Both the position numbers and the translations under genes were made by a program. Positions 49,140 through 62,653 of a stretch of 64,000 bases of DNA are shown here, piece by piece. A model generated the notes under the pieces. It saw nothing but the letters and a program-made list of their open reading frames with translations, did not search any database and was not told where the DNA came from. How positions within the stretch are numbered: the stretch's first letter is position 1; the number at the start of each line of letters is the position of its first letter. The stretch is taken from assembly GCF_964355755.1 (NCBI RefSeq), contig NC_092677.1, positions 14,718,601 to 14,782,600 on the forward strand. Reading direction: 5' to 3'. The stretch is from Antedon mediterranea. Taxonomy: Eukaryota; Echinodermata; Crinoidea; Comatulida; Antedonidae.

Positions 49140-49330
49140 TCAACTCTTAATTGCCGTGCAGAACGAAATCCGAGAAGGCTTTGCGACAACTTCAAGTGTG
49201 TCAACTCGTAGAAATCTTGGTAATCAAACCGCGTCTTATCAGTCGTGTAGGATGACTGATACAATTCAGACAATGACTGGGGATAAGTAGAATAGAAGTC
49301 GGTGGCGACACAGCTATATCACATTGCAAT
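49140..49330. promoter_or_regulatory. Candidate conserved non-coding element
   Basis: The patch has clearly higher G+C than its flanks (GCCGTGCAGAACGAAATCCG, AACCGCGTCTTATCAGTCGTG, GTCGGTGGCGACACAGC) and no convincing open frame or repeat partner in the window. Long introns of axon-guidance genes often carry such elements. This is inferred from composition only. Confidence 0.2.
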
Positions 49331-51341
49331 AAACCTCTCAGTCAAATATCCTCTCACTCACAACAATACTTTGTATTGAATTAGTCAATCAAAATGTAAT
49401 AGGGTTTTTTTTTTATTCGTTCAATATTTTTTCAGTGGTGCACGAGATTGATTATTCGATTGAGTTCATACTAAACTGTATAATAAATGTAGATTAGAAA
49501 ACCAACAGAAGTTATGAATCTTATCATTGCAATTGGCTATAAAGTTTATTTTATTTTTTATTAATGCATTATTTTAGATACCGTTACTGAAACAACAACA
49601 TTATTCGTTAGATGCAGGTGTCTTCTAATGCTATGATAAAAACGATTCGGAATAAGTAAGGTAGAATAAAACGATAAATTCAGAATCTGCCAGATAATGC
49701 CTACCTAGGCCATTAAATGAGTTCATGAGCAGTTAACAGAAGACCCTGGGAGCCTTGTCTAGCTGTAATGGCAACAAAATAGCTATGATAGATGGTCTGT
49801 GTATTTATGTGTTTGTATGTTCTGAAGGTTTTTTTAAAGCTGTATTGCCAATCCCCATGGAATTCACAAAACTTGTGAAAAGGTCAACAGAGGTCAGCTA
49901 TTTTTTTTTTAGAATTGTGTAGGTTATATCTCATATTTTTAGTTAAACTTATGTTTCACATTGCACAATAATACTCAATTCAATGGAAAATAACTAATGA
50001 CAAAATGTGCAGTATAGTCTGGAATCTGGAAAAACAATGATGATAGGTAAATGGCTATTGTATCATGTCATTAGAATTGCAGTCAAAATAATAACTTTTT
50101 CCATACCATATGTAATTTGTAACACACTTGTTAGTAGAGAAACAATAGCTTTTGGTTCACAAGGGAATAAGTTCATCATTAAAAGCATATACACATTTCA
50201 CATTTATGTGAAAAACAAAACAAAAAAGAGGATGTGTAAAAACAAACATGAAAATGAATAAACCTAAAAACTAAAATATATGGTACATGCAAAGTAAAGA
50301 ATTCTTATCTAAATTTAATCAACAAATGTTATTTTACACTGCAGTCAACACTTGTCGTTATAATTAGAACAAGCAAGACCTATTTTACTGTTTCTCTATT
50401 AGTATTATCTGATAAGGAGAGTTAATTAGAGGCTATGACACTTCATTTTAGACTGTTTATAACCTACTGCTACTGCTATGTAAACTCTCTGAACATGTTC
50501 TACCTTGAATTGGCTTGTTTAGTGCGATAAAACTGTATTCTTAATCTTAGAAAAAGTTCATTATAACCATAGAAAGTCTCAAGATTATTTAAGTTACGGG
50601 ATATAGTTTCAATTTTGCACTTTATATATTATTTTGTATATTTTAGTAAGCTAAGATGAAAGAAACAGTATCTATCTATTTTATTTAAACTTGCTTTTTT
50701 TGAAAATAAAAGTTAATGAACAAAGAATGAAATGAGCCCCAATTGGCCCAGTCATCTCAAACCAATTACTTTGTTATGAGTTTATTTATACTGTTCTGCT
50801 ACATCTGTATCAACCTCTGATCTTTTCTCTTCCTATTTTATCTTTTTTTCCATCAATATTTTCAATCTTTCATCTATCAAATCTAGGACAAAATGCATCT
50901 TGGCTGTGTAAGGGCCATAAAAAGGAAACAAATACTAGTGTGATTATATGTTTTATTGGACTTCAGAGTACAGGTAGTAGTCTAGTCCTTAAAACTTCAA
51001 TTTGCAATAATGATAAGATTTCAAGTATTCCATCATCGAGTTTCTTCCATTGGGAATAGGCAAAATGGAGTGTGTCAGCTTACAGATTTATTAGTAATTT
51101 TAATCCCAAAGGAAGTTTTTCAGCTGTATATTAGTTTATTTATTTCATTTTTATAGATATCATCACATTTATTTGATGACAAATTATTAAAAAGTGTAAC
51201 AGAATTGCAAAATAAAAATCTTCAAAACCATATTTTCATCGTCATATATTAGTACTTTATTATACTATGAAACAATCTTCCTTTCTAGTAGTAGATGCCA
51301 ACTATAATAACTCAGAGTTGGCTACAGTTATAATTATAACA

Positions 51342-51880
51342 ATAAAGCCCCATTCCCTACGTTTTTTTTAATTTAAGATCACAAACTATATTTAATGTAA
51401 AAATAATACTATATGGTCCTATTGCGATAACTTTTTTTCGTCTTTAAACGGTTAAAAATGTGAAAAATAAATCGATTCTAATAATTATAGCGGCCCGCTA
51501 TAAATCCCAAAATGCATTGCGCGCGGATTGATATTTTGTTTGTCTCCTAACTTTTCAGCGAAAATACCGGGTTTTCCCCAATTAATGCAGCAACTATACA
51601 ACGTCAGGCTAGGTATATAGCTAGCGTACGATGTTCGTACGTTATCGATGTTTACCAGCTAGGCCTACAAAACTAAGCCTAGCTAGGCTAGGCTTAAGAC
51701 CGTCCACGAGAGGTCAATCGCCGCGAGCTACTTAGGTAGTGCATTGTTTCTCACTTTTTATCATAATTTACCATAAAACGTACATTTAAGACAAGGAATG
51801 ACATGGTTTAATGTTTTTAAAGTGATATATATGTATTATTTTCAAAAAAACGTCCAAAATTGCAGGGAAGGGGTCTTTAA
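51342..51880. mobile_element. MITE, copy A
   Basis: The terminal inverted repeats are AAAG-CCCCATTCCCTACG at the left and the complement of AAAGACCCCTTCCCTGC at the right. The right border has TTAA (51877..51880); the left has ATAA. The interior matches copy B at 53937 closely (for example GACCGTCCACGAGAGGTC and GACAAGGAATGACATGG) but has a deletion of about 60 bp after TATTTTGTTTG and about 70 bp extra before CTAAGCCTAGC. A perfect 14-bp palindrome AGCCTAGCTAGGCT lies at 51676..51689. It encodes no transposase. The + frame at 51798..52190 merely begins in its right end. Confidence 0.88.
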
Positions 51881-53683
51881 CATTTACATTTTCCATCAGA
51901 TTTATTTATTATTTACCATTTTATATCTTATATGCAAAAACTTTGTTGCTGAAATGATTGTATTGTCTGTCAAATATTATATATGTACCACAAAATACCT
52001 GTATGCTCATATTCCCAGATTCTGTGGAGTGGCAGTAATAATAGACATATTATTCATCTCAATGGTAATTTTATCAACTATTGAAACTGTTGAAATGAAA
52101 GGGTTAAATAAGGTGAAAAACTTCAACCAGATCTTTCAAATATCACTCAATGCTTATGGGGAGTCAAGAGTACTTTTGGCACTCCCTTGATAAGCTTTCT
52201 TTACTTTAGATAAGTACTGATATTGTTCCAATTTAATATAATTCCAACAATTGTCATTTTCTGTTAATTAATGGTTGATAAAATTTTACTACAAGTATTA
52301 TTAGTATGTTTTTGTATAGTTTAGTAGCTTGTTTGCTGTACTCTCTACATTGTTGACCTATATTTAGCCAAGGAGTACACACTTTCAGGTCATTTGACTG
52401 TAGGCTTTCACCAGCACTTTCATCTGTCATCACCTCTCCATTGTTGCTTTTTTAGGCTAGGCAACTCTTCCATTCTCTTCCATCTTCAGACATTAAATCA
52501 TTACTTTGCCAGGGTTATGATAACATCAGACATGGTTCCAAGGTTTTCTAAAACATGCCTTTCATCTAGAGTGTACAGTAGAACAACTATTCAGATTTAG
52601 AACAACAGATAGTGTTATTCTTTCAACACACTACCCCAAATACTGTATATTTACTCATTCACCTTTGACCCCACCGAAACACCAAGAAGTACTGTACGTA
52701 ACACAACAATATTTTATGTCTAGATAAATTTACTATTAAGTATGACTTGCTTCCATTTTCATGTTCATTGTACACTTGTAAGTATTACAAACATTGATAA
52801 ACCTTTCAGTTTCTTTATTAAAAAACTATTGCTTTAGTTGTCTCTAGAAGAATCTTCTCATAAATCTTTCGGCTGATCTTTGAGATGGTCATTTCTCCTA
52901 CATCATCATTTACATAGTTACATTTGTTTATTATTACATCCACTTGCTGAATATTGACCTCAGAAATCATCTGCTTTGATACTCATTTTTACCTCATATA
53001 AACAGTGGCATTTTTTATGGTATACAAAGTTCCTGGATGTTTATTCTACAGCAAGACTATGTTTGTAGCAAGTGAATGATTGTCCATATAAAAGCAGCAA
53101 CAATATTATGTTGTCTGTCTACCATCTGCTCACTTTCGATGAGGGTGCTATGTTCATCAAATTATATTGTTTTGTTTAATTTTTATAATCTATATAGTTT
53201 CTTCTTCTGGTGGGCAACTATAAAATTGAAATGGGTAAAATTCAAACTTTTTTATGAAAGTGCAGCTCGTAAAGTTTTAATATTCCATTTTTTATTTTGT
53301 TTTTCCCTGTGTTTAATAATAGTCATGAGTAATTCTCTTAATCTCTTTATAAAATATCTTCTTTTGTTGTCGCATAAAACTGGTGATCTGAAACGCGTAA
53401 GCTGGTAACACCATTGAGATGTTAATACCTGGTATTAGCTTTAATGGATTATTGGATAAAGAGATTTATTGGAAGAAAGTCCATGAATTACTGGTCATGT
53501 CTTTTGCGGTAATTTATCGTGTCAAAAAAACAGAGTATTCCTTCTTTGACAGTTTCACATTTAGCTTTGGTAAATCATTGTCACATTTAAGCCAATAATA
53601 ATGTTTTTAAAAAAGATATGTCTTCAGTTCACCTCTTACAAACCATGTAACATACAAAAGTTTGCAGACAACAATCTAGAGAG
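51881..53683. other. Unassigned sequence between the two MITE copies
   Basis: No gene was recognised. Several open frames (52394..52600, 53076..53408) are rich in Phe, Leu, Ile and Ser and look AT-driven. There are no LTR or reverse-transcriptase motifs. Confidence 0.45.
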
Positions 53684-53727
53684 CATGGAGGAAATATACA
53701 GTATATACAGTATATATTTCCTCCATG
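53684..53727. repeat. 44-bp palindrome bounded by 7-bp direct repeats
   Basis: A perfect 15-bp stem, CATGGAGGAAATATA (53684..53698) with TATATTTCCTCCATG (53713..53727), encloses CAGTATATACAGTA. It is flanked immediately by TAGAGAG at 53677..53683 and 53728..53734, which looks like a target-site duplication. Confidence 0.93.
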
Positions 53728-53817
53728 TAGAGAGTTAGTAGTTTTATTCTAGAGGGCACATTCAAGCACATACTATACAAATTAAATTGGGAAAACTTTA
53801 ACATTTTAACCACTTTT

Positions 53818-53920
53818 GTTAAATGTTTGATGTAACTTTTTAACCTTCGTCTCTGGAAACAAATTCCCTATGTTTAAACATTTAACATATGACGAAATAA
53901 AATGAATCTGAATCTGAAAT
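53818..53920. repeat. Inverted repeat and AATCTG-type tail
   Basis: GTTAAATGTTT (53818..53828) and AAACATTTAAC (53876..53886) are perfect complements. AATAAAATGAATCTGAATCTGAAATA follows, resembling the short-repeat 3' tails of CR1/L2-like LINEs. No LINE coding sequence precedes it. Confidence 0.4.
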
Positions 53921-53936
53921 AAAACTGTGTTTGAAG

Positions 53937-54462
53937 TTAAAGCCCCATTCCCTACGTTTTTTAGATCTAATTTAAGATCACAAACTATATTTAATGTAAA
54001 AATAATACTATATGATCCTATTGCGATAACTTTTTTCGTCTTTAAACGGTTAAAAATGTGAAAAATAAGTCGATTCTAATAATTATAGCGGCCCGCTATA
54101 AATCCCAAAATGCATTGCGCGCGGATTGATATTTTTGTTTTTCACCTGTAATTCGCCCACTTTTCGATCGATCGTGAGGCCAAAACAAATGGAAGACTCC
54201 TAACTTTTCAGCGAAAATAACGGGTTTCCCCCAATTTGTATCAACGGAGTCTGACTAAGCCTAGCTAGGCTAGGCCTAAGACCGTCCACGAGAGGTCGAT
54301 CGCCGCGAGCTACTTAGGTAGTGCATTGTTTCTCACTTTCTATCATAATTTACCATAAAACGTACATTTAAGACAAGGAATGACATGGTTTAATGTTTTT
54401 AAAGTGATATATATGTATTATTTTCCAAAAAACGTCCAAAATTGCAGGGAAGGGGTCTTTAA
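53937..54462. mobile_element. MITE, copy B
   Basis: This is the second copy of the 51342..51880 element, in the same orientation. It is bordered on both sides by TTAA (53937..53940 and 54459..54462), with TIRs AGCCCCATTCCCTACG and, reversed, AGACCCCTTCCCTGC. It keeps an interior segment (TTTCGATCGATCGTGAGGCC) that copy A lacks. TTAA borders suggest piggyBac-type mobilisation, but TA- or TAA-duplicating families (mariner, Harbinger) fit almost as well. Outside the borders GAAG and CTTC extend the symmetry. Confidence 0.9.
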
Positions 54463-57400
54463 CTTCGAAGAAGTTTGTATGTTGAACATTTTAAATATAT
54501 ACTGTATATTGATTTGTTTGTAAATTTCCACCTTCAGGATACCAACTGTTCACAGAAGGCCACAGAACTCCCAATGGGACTCATATACAGGAATCTTCAT
54601 TAATTTCTTAATTTATATTCCTGATGTATAACTTATGTTGGATGACAAAGTTTTTCACACATCGGATCCTACCAGAAATATGAATTATCACCTAAATTTA
54701 AACCATCATTTAGAATGACTAAACACAATATTAAAACCAAAAACTTTAGGTACCATGTACTGGAGTAAATATATTTTGTTTACTCTTTAATTTTTATACA
54801 ATTAGTTAGCAAGCTTTTTGAGGATAATGTTTATTGCTGAATAAAACATTAAAACAAACTAACTAAACTAAGAGTAGGCCTACTGCAGTAGAATAATTTT
54901 TACATGATCCCTTAAACTTGATGAAAATACAGTAATTATTAGCACATCTTTGTCGGTCGGTTGCCTGCCTTTCTATTCAACCGCATTCTTCTCATGCATT
55001 TTGGTTTATCTCTTTAATCCAATGATTCATCAAAATGCTTGAGAAAATAATATAGCTTTTCCACTTAACATAGATTTTCATGATGTTATACTTGAATGTA
55101 ACATGTTTTTATAGTTACTGTATTGAATGGAACCAGTCCAGTGTTTTTTATTTCAATTACAAATATATCAGATTGTAATTATTGTTTTAATGTGCAATGT
55201 ATAATATTAAGAGGAAAGTTGTAGCAAACCTGATCATCCAAGCAGGACAGGATTTACCAAATGGTTTTTTTAAGGGATATTATACCTAGAATCTCTCCAA
55301 AAAATATCTAAAAATAAAACATATCAGTGACATCAACACTATAGAATGCATTTCAAATCTCTTCAGCAAGGCACATTAGTGTTTGTTACTAGTATGCAAC
55401 ACTTAGAAAAGTAAAAATCCTTTCTTTTCATACTCAGAATCATTTATCGACATAATTGAGTTGCTTTAAATTGTCTTTCATGCTCGTTATCCCTTCGTTC
55501 GTTCGTAACAGTATATCAAAATCTCATTTGTGATACCATACTTGCAATTGAAAATACCGACGTCCAATTATAGAATACAACTTTTTATAATGATCCACAC
55601 GCTATGCATGATTTACATTCTTTATAGATATATATTTTCTTTCCTCAATGCTCCTATCTTTTTAATTGATTTTTTTCCTGTCAATTCTCCTATTTAAAAT
55701 AGCGATGCTATAGGTTATAAACTGGAAATACTAGATTGACCTGAATTTTTTTGTTGTAGCAATATTCTGTTGTAATTAGTCAGTATGCTGATCCATTAAA
55801 GGGAAATTATTAGGTACGCCATCCGAAAAGACTTTTTAAAAAGAATTATAAATGGAACAGATGTCTTTTAAATACCTGTAATTAAATCAGAAATGAACAA
55901 GATTAATTTGTCACTCAGCACCTTTTTCATGGTCTATACATCCTGGCAATTGTTTTTCCATATTAGCAGTAGATCAGTTTCTCAAAATGACAGTACAATT
56001 AATAAATGTACTTGTTCCTTTATTAGGTTATTAAATGCTTTTAATTTTTACTGGCTTTGTCCTTCTGTCATGGTCATGTACAGATTATTTCCACAATTTG
56101 CACGGTTGGAGATCCGGTAAATTCTTCTGGAAATAATTCATGATAAAAAGTTGTAGACAATTAATAAACATAAATTAAAGCAATCAACCGTGTGTTTAAT
56201 TAAATATCATGGTCAGGTTGATCTGTGAAAAGAACACATTAATTTACAACCATACTTTTTTTAACAAACGTTATAAAATAAGCCCCCTTTTTATAAATTG
56301 TGCAAGGATTGTTTGCTGAAGATTACTGTACTAAGATTGAGTGAGAAAATAGCTGTTAAAATTTATTTATCATTTAATGTTTTGAAGTTTTTTAGTAGTA
56401 TGAAAGCATTATAAATCAATTTTTCACTTCACCATTAATATAGCACATCAAATTTCTATTTTCAAAACTTACTTTTATAATATTACTGAATTAGTACTGT
56501 AGTTAACAATATCATCTAATATTTGAAAAGATTATTAGAACTTGCAAAATTCAGTTGTAATTTATATTTGTGCAAGAGCTGGTGGTTTTCAACTGCATTA
56601 TTTAAGTGTGATTCTCTAGCATCTAAGCTTTTCTTCTCAACGACGCCCCTGGGACGCCTCATCGCACTAGTGCTAACGTAATTCTACTCATAATATCTGC
56701 TGTAAGTTATGGGAATGTTCATACATACTCATCCATATTGTGACTGCCAATAACGAGTTTCAGTAAAGTTATCGGTATGGTAACGACCTAATTGAAGGTC
56801 ATTTACAGGTTCTTGAATATGATTTTAAGAAGAATATAACGATAATGACCAAAAAAAGAAAAGAAATTATGTTTAGTCTTAAAAATTGAGGGGATCTTAT
56901 AATAATATAATGAAGATCTGAACCTTTCGCTATAAAATTATGAATCAGAAAACTGAATTTAGTATTGGGATATGTATCATATACTACCAGACCACCACAC
57001 AATTTTATGTTTACCTTATGTTTCTAAAAAAAAACATTTTATTACACTGAATTTTCAGCATTTTATCACAATGTTAATATCATTTATTTTCTTTTTTGTT
57101 AAAAACAGAATTCAATAACAATCAAAAAAAGGCAGAAGACTAAAAATGCAAAATCCGCCTCCAACTAAAAAAGTAGGAGAAAAGTTTTGATCAAAGAATC
57201 ATAAAAATAACCAGTTAGTTCTAGTTTAAAGAGTAAAAGTTTAAACACAGACAAAAATGTGTGTTATGTGTCACTGATATTTGTTTGATTAAAAAAACAC
57301 AATTTCTAATATAAAGCCTTCATTATTCTAGTATCTAATACTTCTTTGGTGATGAAGAATGATTTTCATTGAAATCTGTTGTTGGAGATAGATGTGTAGT

Positions 57401-59540
57401 CAGGTTTCTCATAGGTTATCAGACGTGTTAAGGAAAATATTCTTCAATTCTCTAAAAGACCTAGATTTCAGTGACATATACACAGAATGTAGCAAGTATA
57501 TGATCGATGGATTAGAATACAGGTGGTGCCTGAAAAATAGACTTATCTGTTCTAAAAGTTACTGACCTGTTACTTTGATCATTGTTTAAAGTTATATTGA
57601 AAGGAAGTTACAATCAGGTTGAATGATATAACATTCTGGAATGCAAGTCCCAAAGTGATTGTTCATTTCTCTACTACCAAGGAACTATAATAGAGCGATT
57701 GTCATAATGAAGAAATCGAATAGGAACTCTTTTCCCATCTGTGGTTTAAACAGAAACTGGGAAAAAACAATCCACTTTGTCGAAGTTTCCTTAACTCTAA
57801 GGAAATGCGTATCGTATACCTAAAGACAAGAACACATTCTGACCTCCACCTTAGTATTAACTACAAAAACACTAAATAAAACATTAAAAACCAGTTAACA
57901 TCGCACACATTATTTGTATTCTACAGAAAAGAAACTCTAGATTAAATACTGTACAGTATTATATTTTGACCGATAGCAATAATTTATTCATATTAAGTTA
58001 GCTATGGTATGTAACATCTTGTAGCATAATGATAATTAAGGCATGTAGCTGGCCCCTTGGTATTTCGAACCACAGACTTAACAACTTGGGTATTTATTGC
58101 AGTGTAATGTAAGCTGGCATTAAATGACCCTTATGTATCACCTATCATCAGTTGTAAACTACTATTAAGTATAATTTGTAGAAGCATGTTCTCTGTTACA
58201 CTACAAAGTGTTCATTTCCAGAATTCTTGCCACATTTCTGCTGACTTTTGATTTTTCTTCAACAGAAGTGACTCCTCTTTGACGAAAGTTCAATTTTCTT
58301 TGATTAAAGCAATACATTATATATTATACTAAAACCAATACAACGATTGATATCTTTGATAGAAAATATTGTTTTTTCATGGTTGCTCAAAAGCAAATCA
58401 AATGTGAAATGTATTTAAATGACAGTTTTGACATATATTTCATCTATAATTAAAACAATCCATCATATAATCTTAATGTAATTACTATATAATAATTTGT
58501 GAGGAAACGTAGGGATTTTGTTGTTTCTTTTATGAATTTCTTTTTTTAATCAATTAAATTTTTATTTACCTGTAGTTATATCCTATATATCTAAATTATT
58601 ATCAAATTGCTAAATATTACCATATATCAACTTGCAAAATTAACATTCTTTGCTTAAAATACTATTTTCAGCGCAGTTGTCAGCAGGTATTTTTCCCCAA
58701 TATACCTTTAGTTTAGTGCCTCAAAGCCTTCCCAACGGCTTATTGTCACATCACTGGTTGGAATAGCTTACTTTCCAATCATTCCAATCCAGTTGAACCC
58801 ATTAAATTGAAGATTACTAATGCATCAGACATGGCTATCAAACAGGTAAAATCATTCAGGTAAATTCGAGAGATTAACCCAGCCTGCAGGAGTCCAAGGC
58901 GCTAGCCATCAAACATCACTAGTGTTATGGGAACCTGATTAACAGGTGGCCTGCACGTTAGTCAGCCAATTTTATCCTTCAGTACCTCTGCTATTTTTAT
59001 AATGTGTATGTTTTGGAACATTTTCAGTAGTATAGTTTTGCTTTCTTAGCTAGGCACTTGTTTGTTTTTCTTGGTAGTCCATACATCACCAAAACTTCAT
59101 TCTTCTTACCATAATATTACTTCTTAATGTCGAACATAAAACCAAAGTTTATAGCTGCTTTTATCACAGGTTGATGAAAAACATATGATACACTGTAATG
59201 AAAACATATTTATGTTGTTGTTTTAAAAGAGCACCTAATATACTAATTATTTGATAACTTGTTGCAGGCCATGATTTTAACTATTACTTTCTACGTTATT
59301 GCTATATGATTTTAAAAATAAGGAACGTTGCACTAAAAGCGAGTACTAGAAGACAATATACTAGAATTGAGCTGGGTTGTAGTCAACTTTTCTTGAATTT
59401 CTAAGTGTGTTATTGCATTGTTAAGGGTATTAACCGAGGAAGCCATGTTTAAGACCGATTTATCTTCATCTATAAAAGTACTGGAAGAGTAGTAGAACAC
59501 TTATTATAATCTACACGATCCACTTTAATACAATAATTCT
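54463..59540. other. Unassigned AT-rich sequence
   Basis: No recognised gene. A perfect 16-bp palindrome, AATACTGTACAGTATT, lies at 57945..57960. A weak exon-like piece at 58793..58845 (good acceptor, CAG-GTAAAA donor, 17 open codons) is too short to call. Confidence 0.45.
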
Positions 59541-59564
59541 TATATATATATATATATATATATA
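59541..59564. repeat. (TA)12 microsatellite
   Basis: Uninterrupted TA dinucleotides. Confidence 0.95.
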
Positions 59565-62500
59565 GTTTTTTAATACAGGGTGATGTATGAGAATATAACA
59601 TTGGCTCAATCAAACTCTGTAGTTTGCTTTGTTTTTTGTTTGTGTTAAAGTCAACAACCAGATTAATATTATAAAACTCAGGTCAAGAAAATCACATTCT
59701 GATTTTAACAGATCTGTTTAATAAAATATGGTAAATTCTTTTATTATTTTCATTGGTTCAAAAACAAGATATCATCAATCAAATAATTATTAGATAGTTT
59801 AATATGATATTATTGAACACACATCTGTGTGTCAATTTGGCAGGATCGCCCACACAATGTCACATTTGAAGGATGAGGCATGCATACATTAATGTCATAG
59901 TGATACATTTTATTTTATAACTCTTTATATTGAAATGAGTGTGCAATGTAAAAGTTGATGAATTATTGAGGGCGCTGTCCAATATAGAATTTGCAACCAA
60001 TTCTGTAAAACTAAATCAAATGAATTAAATTTTGAAAATTATAAATATTGATATCAAAAGTGATAGTAAGGTAATACATTAGAAAGATTAAGATAAATAC
60101 TTAAAGAAAAGAGAGACTTAAGAAAGGAATACAAGAGTACTTGAGAATCTGATGAATAGTCAGATGTTTTTAATAAATAAAATTAGTATGTAGTAAGAGT
60201 TTAGTTTACTTGCAGTAGAAATGGAAAGAATAAAAAAAAAATTGAGATATTTGATTATTTAAAAGAAAACACGAATGATAATGGAGCTGTTATAATAATA
60301 ATAAGAGTTATATGTAGTGAGATTATTTTGACTTTGCTGTACTTTTTGTAGGAAAGAGAGGAGAGGAGAAAGAGACATTAATAGTTGTTTATTATAGCAA
60401 GAAGAAGACTAAGGTGTTAGCAAATATTGAAATAAATAAGTATGTCTTAAGTTGTTGGTTTACTTTAAGAAATGAAATCGATTGAGTTAAGAAGATGTCA
60501 GTTTACTTATGGATTTAGTAGAAGTAGTACTTATCCTACTTTTGGCCATCATTATCATTATCCTTTTTATTGCAGCAACATATGGACTTGGATTGCTAAA
60601 TAATCAACTGCCTTTGTTTGTGAAACTCTCCCACCCATACATAATAACTAATTATATACCTTTATTAACCAATATTGTATTATTATGATTGTAAAATGAT
60701 GATGATAAAACGTAAGACTTATTTGAAATAGTATAAAAAGTGTTGTCTAAATTGTTTGAAATGTAAAATGCTACAATATGTGATTTACAATTTTATTAAA
60801 CTCTTTCCTCATACTATCTGTACATTAAACAATTATGTACTACCAATATGATAGTAAAACAAGTCTAGAAAGTGAACAGATAGTATATAAAGTACTTATT
60901 TTTATATCAACTGAAATCAACAACAGTTAGGCAGAGTAAAAAAGAGGCATGATAAGGTTCTTCATACGATATCATTGGGTTTTTTTTATAGAATAATTCA
61001 TTGTAAAACAACTTTTTTTTAAATTTTTATTTTATTTTGATTTTACTGACATTTTTTCTGAATTATAAAATCCTGAATCCAGCTATTAAAGTAATTAACC
61101 AAAATCAAGAACTTATTTATTGGACTTAATTTGGACTATTCCTTCTTTCTTTGTATATTGTACTACGAATATGTCTAACAAGTTTAAAATCACTGGGTGG
61201 ATATTTCATTAATAACATACACACATGGCATATCAATTTCCTGTAATTTTCACATTTGAAAATTAGCGACAATTATTCGTCAAAATTCTTGACATCTCAA
61301 TAAATAGACCTATTTTCAGGTTAGTGACCGATTTACTTGGACAAGTAGGCAAACCCTTGGGATATGGTATAAAACTCCAGGGAGGTATTTTTGCAATTTA
61401 TAGTACTTAGCTGTAATCTTGCATTTAGTGAAATTTCCTTTACTGTATTTCTGATGGTCAGTGCACAGTCATTGGTTTCAATTGTGGGCATAAAATGGTA
61501 TGGGGGTTAAACTTTACTTCTAGTTGCAAAAACAAGTCCAACATGTCAAATGTCATTCCAAAAATTATTAAGTAAAAACGTAGCAGTGTATAATTGCATT
61601 TAACAATATACATTCCAATTATATATCACTCTGTGCTTTATTTCATCGACCAGTTGTCCAGCATGCTCTTTGTGATTTTCCCTCCCACCATAATTTAAAT
61701 TTGAAATTATTGGCCATTTAATCTTAAAGACTCTTGAATTAGAAATAAAAATTGATTTTTCACATCCTAACAAAAGGAGAGTGTGGTTGCATAACCATTC
61801 ATTTCAAACTATCTAAGATGATGCATAACAGCCTAATTTGTACACTTTAACAACCCAATTTGTACATTGACAACCAGTAAATGCATTTGATTTTGGTCAG
61901 CTGTCATTGATATTGACCGTCAATCATTGGCTGACCAGACTTTAATAACTCAATAGCCATTATGATGACATCCTGAGTGACCGCCAGAGAGTCTTGTTGC
62001 TAAGACGATAATTGCTATGGACAATTTTTTGGTCTCTGGAAACAATGCCATAGAATAGTAGGCCTAGTTGTAGAATAATAATATTGTTTAATGTTATAAA
62101 TTACTAAGATCATAATTATTATACATTGCGTTAAATCAGATATCGTTTGATAACCAGTATATGGAAAATATTTAGTTTATTCATTTATAATTTTAATATG
62201 TAAATTTCTAAAATTGTTAAAGTCAATAGTATTGTTAATTTCACACAATAAGCCACAATTGAACTTGTTGTGTACTGTACACAAACATTTATTTTCTGTT
62301 GAGAAAATAACAGACTATTTTAGGTCTGTAAAGATGTTGTAATATATTAGTGTTAAATAACACTTAATGTCTTCACATTGCTGATTTTCTGTTTGTTGTT
62401 ATTGCTGTTACATCTTGTTAATCAATGTCCGCTAAAATGTAGTTCAGTAGGAAGTATTAAGTGTTAAAAGCGCTGTTTTCTGTTTCCTATTTCTAACTCA

Positions 62501-62653
62501 AGGTCTAGATCAAGCAACATTTGATTAAATGATTGACAGATTTAGCAGACTATAACACTCAGGTTTTTTTTCAAACACCAAGATGTGTGTGTGTTTGTGA
62601 AAATAGGTTCAGTTATTAGTGAATTGCTTCTTCTGTAGTTTGTAGTAACTGAT
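59565..62653. other. Unassigned sequence, part purine-rich
   Basis: The segment at about 60040-60480 is strikingly purine-rich on the + strand (runs such as AAAGAGAGACTTAAGAAAGGAA and GGAAAGAGAGGAGAGGAGAA), unlike the rest of the window. No gene was recognised. Confidence 0.45.

Larger units (their letters stand above)
44821..51341. other. Unassigned AT-rich sequence
   Basis: No recognised gene. The stretch contains the 15-bp tandem repeat at 48389..48441 and a G+C-richer, possibly regulatory patch at about 49140-49330. Open frames here (for example 48271..48636 minus and 50007..50261 plus) are low-complexity and AT-driven. Confidence 0.45.

Noticed and set aside
51798-52190. Longest open frame in the window (130 codons, +)
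   Set aside because: It begins in the right end of MITE copy A and runs into unique DNA. It is rich in Ile, Tyr, Phe and Val as expected of AT-rich chance frames, and the equivalent frame is not kept in copy B.
51342-54462. LTR retrotransposon (two direct repeats around 2 kb)
   Set aside because: Each repeat has its own terminal inverted repeats and TTAA/TAA borders. The interval has no gag/pol motifs, primer-binding site or polypurine tract, so two MITE copies fit better.
58793-58845. 53-nt exon candidate (good acceptor, CAG-GTAAAA)
   Set aside because: Seventeen codons with no recognisable content; the donor is phase 0, and it is too short to separate from chance.
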